From NCBI RefSeq assembly GCF_026586625.1, contig NZ_JAODIW010000006.1, positions 1,029,061 to 1,093,060 on the forward strand: 64,000 nucleotides of DNA, read 5' to 3'. Shown here piece by piece: positions 60,126 to 64,000 of this stretch (position 1 is its first letter; each line of letters starts with the position of its first letter). The notes beneath the pieces are model-generated. The model searched no databases. It saw only the letters and a program-made list of their open reading frames with translations, and was not told the origin of the DNA. Both the position numbers and the translations under genes were made by a program. The stretch is from Halobium salinum (GTDB lineage: Archaea > Halobacteriota > Halobacteria > Halobacteriales > Haloferacaceae).

Positions 60126-61550
60126 TCAGAACAGCGGCTCGCCCATCGTCTCGCGGCCGAACGCGAGAACGACGAGCCCGCCGAGGACGAACGCCACGGC
60201 GAGGGGGGTCAGCGCGAGCAGGTAGCCGTCGGTGACGAGCGCGCCGGCCAGGATGGGGCCGACGACGGCCGCGATCTTGCCGACGCCGCCCGCGAACCCG
60301 TTACCCGTCGCGCGGGCCTCGGTCGGGAACAGTTCTGGGGTGTAGGCGTAGATGGCGCCCCACGCGCCGAGGGTGAAGAAACTCGCCGCGAGCAGGCCGC
60401 CGAAGAACGGCCAGAAGCCGGAGAGTCCGAGGCCGAACAGGCCAACGCCCGGCATCGCCGCCGCGAAGACGAACGTGAACACCCCCGAGAGGAGGAGGTA
60501 CGAGCCGAGCGTCGCCTTGCGGCCGACCTTCTCGACGAGGTACGCGGCGCTGAAGTACCCCGGAATCTGCACCAGCCCGATGAGCACGAAGTAGAGGTAG
60601 ACGTTGCCGACGACGTTCGCCGCGCCGACGGTCTGGGGCAGCCAGATGAACACGCCGTAGTAGCCGAAGTTGATGGCGAACCACGCGGCGGCGATCATCA
60701 CGGTCTGCGTTCTGATGTCGGCCTCGAACAGCCGCGAGAAGTCCGCGGCGGGCGTCTCCCGCACGTCGGCGGCGTCGATGGGGGTGTACTCCTCGCCGTT
60801 CGCCTCGGCGATTTCGCGGATGCGCTCGTTCGCGCCCGCCACGTCGCCCGTGCGGGCGAGGAAGTACGGCGTCTCGCGGAGCTGAGAACGGATGACGAAC
60901 ACGAGCAGGGCGGGGAACGCCGAACTCGCGAACAGGAGCCGCCAGCCAGCGACCTCACCGAGGACGGGAACCGCGATGGTGCCAGCCTCGCCGGGCAACG
61001 CGGCGAGGAACGTCCACGCGAGGGCGACCGCGAGGATGTTGCCGATGGGCCAGAACGCGTCGAGGTAGACGAGGTAGCGGCCCCGCCGGTCGGTCGGCAG
61101 GTGTTCCGAGAGGTAGGAGGTGTCGACCGCGAGCGCGCCGCCGAGGCCGACGCCGGTGAGGAATCGCAGGGCGAACCCGGAGCCGAACCCCGTCGCGAAC
61201 GCCGTCAGCCCGGCAAACAGCGAGTAGGTGAGGACGGTCCACTGGAACGCCCCTTTACGGCCGTAGCGGTCGGCGTACCAGCCCCAGCCCCAGTTGCCGA
61301 CGATCATCCCCATCAGGCTCGCGGCGCCGAGCAGGCCGGCCGCGAACCCGGAGAGCCCCCACGCGCCGATGAGAACGGGGAGGGTGAAGCTGATGATGAT
61401 GACCTCCATCCCGTCGAACGCCCACGCGCTCCCACAGATGGCGAGCAGTTTGCGGTGGTAGCGCCCCACCGGGATGCGGTCCATCACCTGTGACACCGAG
61501 ACGGTGCCGCCGTCGGTCGCCGACGAGGTCGACGGATTCTGTCGTGCCAT
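60126..61550 (-). CDS. MFS transporter (metabolite:H+ symporter type)
   Basis: This 474-residue protein has 12 predicted membrane helices. The loop motif GWGWYADRYGRKGAFQ between helices 2 and 3 matches MFS motif A, and SEHLPTDRRGRYLVYLDAFWPIGN marks the sugar/aromatic-acid porter branch. The charged central loop (about 215-260) separates the halves. The substrate cannot be named; related transporters move organic acids or sugars. The start lies about 30 nt behind an ACATACTAAG box in an AT-rich divergent region. Confidence 0.85.
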   Translation of the reverse strand: MARQNPSTSSATDGGTVSVSQVMDRIPVGRYHRKLLAICGSAWAFDGMEVIIISFTLPVLIGAWGLSGFAAGLLGAASLMGMIVGNWGWGWYADRYGRKGAFQWTVLTYSLFAGLTAFATGFGSGFALRFLTGVGLGGALAVDTSYLSEHLPTDRRGRYLVYLDAFWPIGNILAVALAWTFLAALPGEAGTIAVPVLGEVAGWRLLFASSAFPALLVFVIRSQLRETPYFLARTGDVAGANERIREIAEANGEEYTPIDAADVRETPAADFSRLFEADIRTQTVMIAAAWFAINFGYYGVFIWLPQTVGAANVVGNVYLYFVLIGLVQIPGYFSAAYLVEKVGRKATLGSYLLLSGVFTFVFAAAMPGVGLFGLGLSGFWPFFGGLLAASFFTLGAWGAIYAYTPELFPTEARATGNGFAGGVGKIAAVVGPILAGALVTDGYLLALTPLAVAFVLGGLVVLAFGRETMGEPLF

Positions 61551-61784
61551 ATCGCGTACCGGTCAGTAGGAGTCACCTGACTTAGTATGTTTGGATTGAA
61601 GCCACCAATAGAAGATACCGAAGAGAATTTTTCTTCAATACGCTCGTTCGTCGGTTGCCTAACCGGGATAGACACTGGTCGACGGACGACTACCGACACT
61701 GGGCGGCCCGGCCCGACGCCACTGGGTGTGGTCCCCTCCGCGCCGAGGCGTAACCGCGATAACCCTCCGGTCCCGCGTACCGGT

Positions 61785-62594
61785 ATGAACGAGGCGGAGA
61801 CCGGAGCGCTCCTCGACCAGGAGACGCTCCACGACCGACAGACGGCGGGTTACCTCCCCGACTGGGCTGTCGAGCACTACGACTCCTTCCGCGAGGGGAT
61901 GCTCGGCGAGCGCGACGGCGAGCCGTTCCCCTGTTACTTCGGCGTCGAGTCAGAACGGGCGGGCGACAACTTCTACACCTTCGTCGAGTCGACGACGCAC
62001 CCCGACGCGCTGTTCACCCTCCGGCGCACCCTGCTCGAGTATCTCGACCGCTTCCCCAAGCGTGACGCCCCGTCGCCCCTCGTCGCCTTCTTCCGGCCCG
62101 ACCCCGAGGTGACGACCGAGGCGGACTACCACGAGCGCCTCTGGAACGTCCTCGAGTTCCTCCACGTCCACGACCCCGAGCCGTGGCCGGCGGACATCCC
62201 GACCGACCCCGACGACTCGCGCTGGGAGTTCTGCTTCGCCGGGACGCCGATGTTCCCGACCTGTCGGGCGCCGTTCTACGACGCTCGGATGAGTCGGTAC
62301 TGCCCGGTCGGCCTCGAAATCACGTTCCAACCGCGGGCGCTGTTCGACGGCATCACGGCCGACACCGAAGCGGGCCAGCACGCCCGCGAGGTCATCCAGT
62401 CCCGCATTGAGGCCTACGACGCGGTCTGTCCCCACGCCGACATCGGTGACTGGGGCGTCGATGGCGACCGCGAGTGGCCGCAGTACCTCCTCTCGGGGGA
62501 CCCCGACCAGGCGCCCGACGAGTGTCCGCTGCGGGTGACCCGCCAACACCCGAAGGCGACCGTCCCCGAGCAGTGGGCGGTCTTGGGGGACTGA
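61785..62594 (+). CDS. YqcI/YcgG family protein (GntA-like)
   Basis: This 269-residue protein matches the YqcI/YcgG family: GEPFPCYFGVESERAGDNFYTFVES, then FCFAGTPMFPTCRAPFYDARMSRY and LEITFQPRALFDGI. The family includes the haem-dependent N-hydroxylase GntA of guanitoxin synthesis, so a haem-binding oxygenase is possible. Conserved His and Cys near HVHDPEPW and PTCRAPF are candidate ligands. It is 3 nt upstream of an isochorismatase-like gene, suggesting a joint pathway on a nitrogenous small molecule. Confidence 0.78.
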   Translation: MNEAETGALLDQETLHDRQTAGYLPDWAVEHYDSFREGMLGERDGEPFPCYFGVESERAGDNFYTFVESTTHPDALFTLRRTLLEYLDRFPKRDAPSPLVAFFRPDPEVTTEADYHERLWNVLEFLHVHDPEPWPADIPTDPDDSRWEFCFAGTPMFPTCRAPFYDARMSRYCPVGLEITFQPRALFDGITADTEAGQHAREVIQSRIEAYDAVCPHADIGDWGVDGDREWPQYLLSGDPDQAPDECPLRVTRQHPKATVPEQWAVLGD

Positions 62595-62597
62595 GGC

Positions 62598-63209
62598 GTG
62601 GCGGATTCGAGCGCGGGTTCGGAGGCGACGACGCCGAACGCGGACGACCTCGACCTCCCACCCGACGCCGCGCTCGTCCTCGTCGACTTCCAGGTCGGCT
62701 TCGACGACGCCGTCTGGGGCGAGCGCAACAATCCCGACGCAGAGAGCCGCGCCGCCGACCTCCTCGTCGGATGGCGCGAGTCCGGCCGGCCGGTCGTCCA
62801 CGTTCGCCACGACTCACAGGAGGCCGACTCGCCGCTCCGCGGCGACGGGCCGGGATTCGACTGGAAGCCGGGACTGGAGCCGGAGGAGGACGAACACACC
62901 GTCGTCAAGCGGGTGAACGGCGCGTTCGCCGGGACCGGTCTGGAGGAGTGGCTGACCGGGCGCGGCGTGGGGACGCTCGTCGTCTGCGGGCTGACGACCG
63001 ACCACTGCGTGTCGACGACGACGCGGATGGCCGAGAACCGGGGGTTCGACGTGGTGCTCGTCTCGGACGCGACGGCGACGTTCGCCCGCGAGGGGCCGGG
63101 CGACGTGTCGTTGACGGCGGAGGAGAATCACCGCGCCGCGCTGGCGCACCTGTACCGAGAGTTCGCGGATGTTTGGGAGTCTTCCGTGGTGGTGGACGCG
63201 CTGGAGTGA
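62598..63209 (+). CDS. Isochorismatase-family cysteine hydrolase (nicotinamidase-like)
   Basis: This 203-residue protein has the triad Asp30 ([11 protein letters not shown]), Lys104 ([10 protein letters not shown]) and Cys137 ([11 protein letters not shown]). These proteins hydrolyse amides such as nicotinamide, biuret or isochorismate-type ethers; the exact substrate is unknown. The GTG start lies 3 nt after the YqcI/YcgG stop, so they are co-translated. The first 20 residues are a disordered Ser/Glu leader. Confidence 0.9.
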   Translation: MADSSAGSEATTPNADDLDLPPDAALVLVDFQVGFDDAVWGERNNPDAESRAADLLVGWRESGRPVVHVRHDSQEADSPLRGDGPGFDWKPGLEPEEDEHTVVKRVNGAFAGTGLEEWLTGRGVGTLVVCGLTTDHCVSTTTRMAENRGFDVVLVSDATATFAREGPGDVSLTAEENHRAALAHLYREFADVWESSVVVDALE

Positions 63210-63230
63210 GCCGGGAGTAGGGAGCCGTGC

Positions 63231-63330
63231 GGGACCGAAGGTCCCGCTTGCAGCCGGCGGCACCGTCGTCGGCGACGCCAGTGGCTGAGTCGCGGCGGCG
63301 CGCGCCGACGCGACCTCTGTGTCGCGTCGG
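63231..63330. terminator. Two hairpins after the hydrolase gene
   Basis: GGGACC-GAA-GGTCCC forms a 6-bp hairpin (63231-63245) 22 nt after the stop. CCGACGCGAC and GTCGCGTCGG form a perfect 10-bp hairpin around CTCTGT (63305-63330). They may mark transcript ends. The rest of the 63210-63721 gap holds RNA candidate B (63405-63530) and nothing else I can support. Confidence 0.5.
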
Positions 63331-63404
63331 CTCTCGCGCGAAGGACCGCGGCCGCTCCCGTGGCGGCCGTCCGGAGGCTGGGGAGGTGTGAGGCTGTGCT
63401 GTAG

Positions 63405-63530
63405 GTGGGACTTCGAAAGGGGCCGTCGTCTCGGCGGTAGCTGACGAAGCAAGCACCGGAGGCGAACGAACGGAGTGAGTGAGCCGAGGCGCACAGCGAG
63501 TCAGAACCGCCGAGACGGCGGGGGCTTTCG
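63405..63530. ncRNA. Candidate structured RNA element, copy B
   Basis: The plan is the same as at 51350-51473. CGAAAG (63414-63419) pairs with CTTTCG (63525-63530). A GGG/GGG internal loop follows (63420-63422, 63522-63524). A 16-bp helix CCGTCGTCTCGGCGGT (63423-63438) pairs with ACCGCCGAGACGGCGG-type bases (63506-63521), with one G-T pair. The inner loop keeps GCACCG and AGG-GA-CGA, and CTGAC/GTCAG adds a further stem. GTGGGACTT precedes it. It lies between the hydrolase gene and rpl15, which converge. Confidence 0.55.
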
Positions 63531-63721
63531 TCAATTCGTCCGGAAACTGTAGCTCGCTCTACTCTCGGTTTGCTAGACACGAACGCACTCGGAGTCGATA
63601 CTACCAGGGTCGAAGTCACACGACCGACCCGGTCGTGAACGGAGCGGCGACGCTCACGAAGCGTACTTCGCGTGACCAAAATCCGAAAACGGCGAAACGA
63701 CGGTGAAGGGAAAAGGCCGGC

Positions 63722-64000
63722 TTACTCGTCCGACTCGTCGTCGTCCTCGTCGGACGCCGCCATCCGCTCCGCGCGCTCCTCGCCGCGCTCGGAGAGCTCC
63801 GCGCTGCCGCCCGCGTCCTCGATGAGTTCGCGGGCGCGGTCGGTGAACGCGTCGGCGACGACGTGCAGCTCCTGGCGGACCTGCCCGCCGGCGAGCACCT
63901 TCACCACGTCGGCGTCGTAGGCGTCCTCGACGACATCGCGGGCGTCGAGACGGTAGCCGTCACCCTCCTCCTCGGCGAGACCGTCGGCGGCGTACAGCGC
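63722..64000 (-). CDS. rpl15: Ribosomal protein L15 (uL15), C-terminal part
   Basis: The last 92 residues are present; the start lies beyond the window. The segment DADVVKVLAGGQVRQELHVVADAFTDRARELIEDAGG matches the end of archaeal L15, followed by an acidic tail (ERGEERAERM...DEDDDESDE) typical of halophilic ribosomal proteins. The gene probably ends the ribosomal-protein operon that runs in from the right. Confidence 0.88.
   Translation of the reverse strand, partial: ALYAADGLAEEEGDGYRLDARDVVEDAYDADVVKVLAGGQVRQELHVVADAFTDRARELIEDAGGSAELSERGEERAERMAASDEDDDESDE

Noticed and set aside
60029-60235. Plus-strand gene driven by the palindromic CTTATATAAG box
   Set aside because: The only downstream frame is Arg/Gly-rich and antisense to the MFS transporter; the box serves dnaG.
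51350-63530. Elements A and B as a MITE or IS remnant
   Set aside because: Their inverted arms differ in sequence while staying complementary, no target duplication is seen, and flanking GTGGG is conserved only on one side.

Overview
The window is chromosomal DNA from an extremely halophilic archaeon (class Halobacteria). I infer this from the very high GC content, proteins rich in Asp and Glu and poor in Lys, start codons sitting 22-30 nt behind TTTATA-like boxes (leaderless mRNAs), and many typical haloarchaeal families: LWR-salt protein, HalOD1 response regulator, ThiD-ThiN fusion, cysteine-type Thi4, DnaG-type primase, CDC48, TFS and RadB. The gene set looks like Haloferacales, but the genus cannot be fixed from the sequence. 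No insertion sequence, transposase, CRISPR array or rRNA was seen. It reads as core chromosome with a few scars.

Layout. 1-5.7 kb: thiamine operon (thi4-thiDN) with a palindromic operator, a RecA-fold signalling ATPase and two coupled zinc/coiled-coil genes. 5.7-9.4 kb: transcription factor S, a secreted Thr-rich protein, acyl-CoA dehydrogenase and a 48-residue orphan protein. 9.5-14.3 kb: glycine cleavage system gcvT-gcvH-gcvPA-gcvPB. 14.4-17.2 kb: DUF2267 protein, glutaredoxin coupled to a cobalamin adenosyltransferase, and an NmrA-like protein. 17.3-17.7 kb: a promoter with two DtxR-like boxes and no gene, then tRNA-Val(CAC) followed by a repeated tRNA 3' end. 18-26.4 kb: GlpA-like oxidoreductase, CBS-HPF protein, RadB, an RNase H-fold protein, a haloalkane dehalogenase-like hydrolase and LarC with a striking His/Asp tract. 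26.6-28.9 kb: CDC48 ATPase. 29.9-37.3 kb: complete phosphate uptake locus (pstS-pstC-pstA-pstB-phoU-phoU) facing a divergent AbrB-PhoU regulator. 37.4-42.3 kb: envelope genes (BAAT-type lipoprotein, SdpI, ABC1 kinase, membrane-anchored Hsp20). 43.2-46.4 kb: two MoeA proteins, one fused to a periplasmic-binding-like domain. 46.5-52.6 kb: HalOD1 regulator, HAD phosphatase, pterin dehydratase/LWR-salt operon, and a tetrapyrrole cluster (fused AhbA-AhbB, precorrin-2 dehydrogenase, HemA) that fits haem synthesis through sirohaem. 53.4-57.4 kb: two cis-prenyltransferase paralogues, a DUF92 membrane protein and an acetyltransferase. 57.4-58.4 kb: two 5'-truncated divergent gene remnants. 58.5-64 kb: dnaG, an MFS transporter, a YqcI/YcgG protein with a cysteine hydrolase, and the 3' end of rpl15.

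Most notable signals: (i) two ~125-nt intergenic elements at 51.35 and 63.41 kb share sequence at fixed positions but keep a long helix through compensatory changes, so they look like a structured RNA family; (ii) an iron-box promoter without a gene next to tRNA-Val; (iii) a catalytic and a motif-less cis-prenyltransferase side by side, resembling a heteromeric enzyme; (iv) a deletion scar that beheaded two divergent genes.
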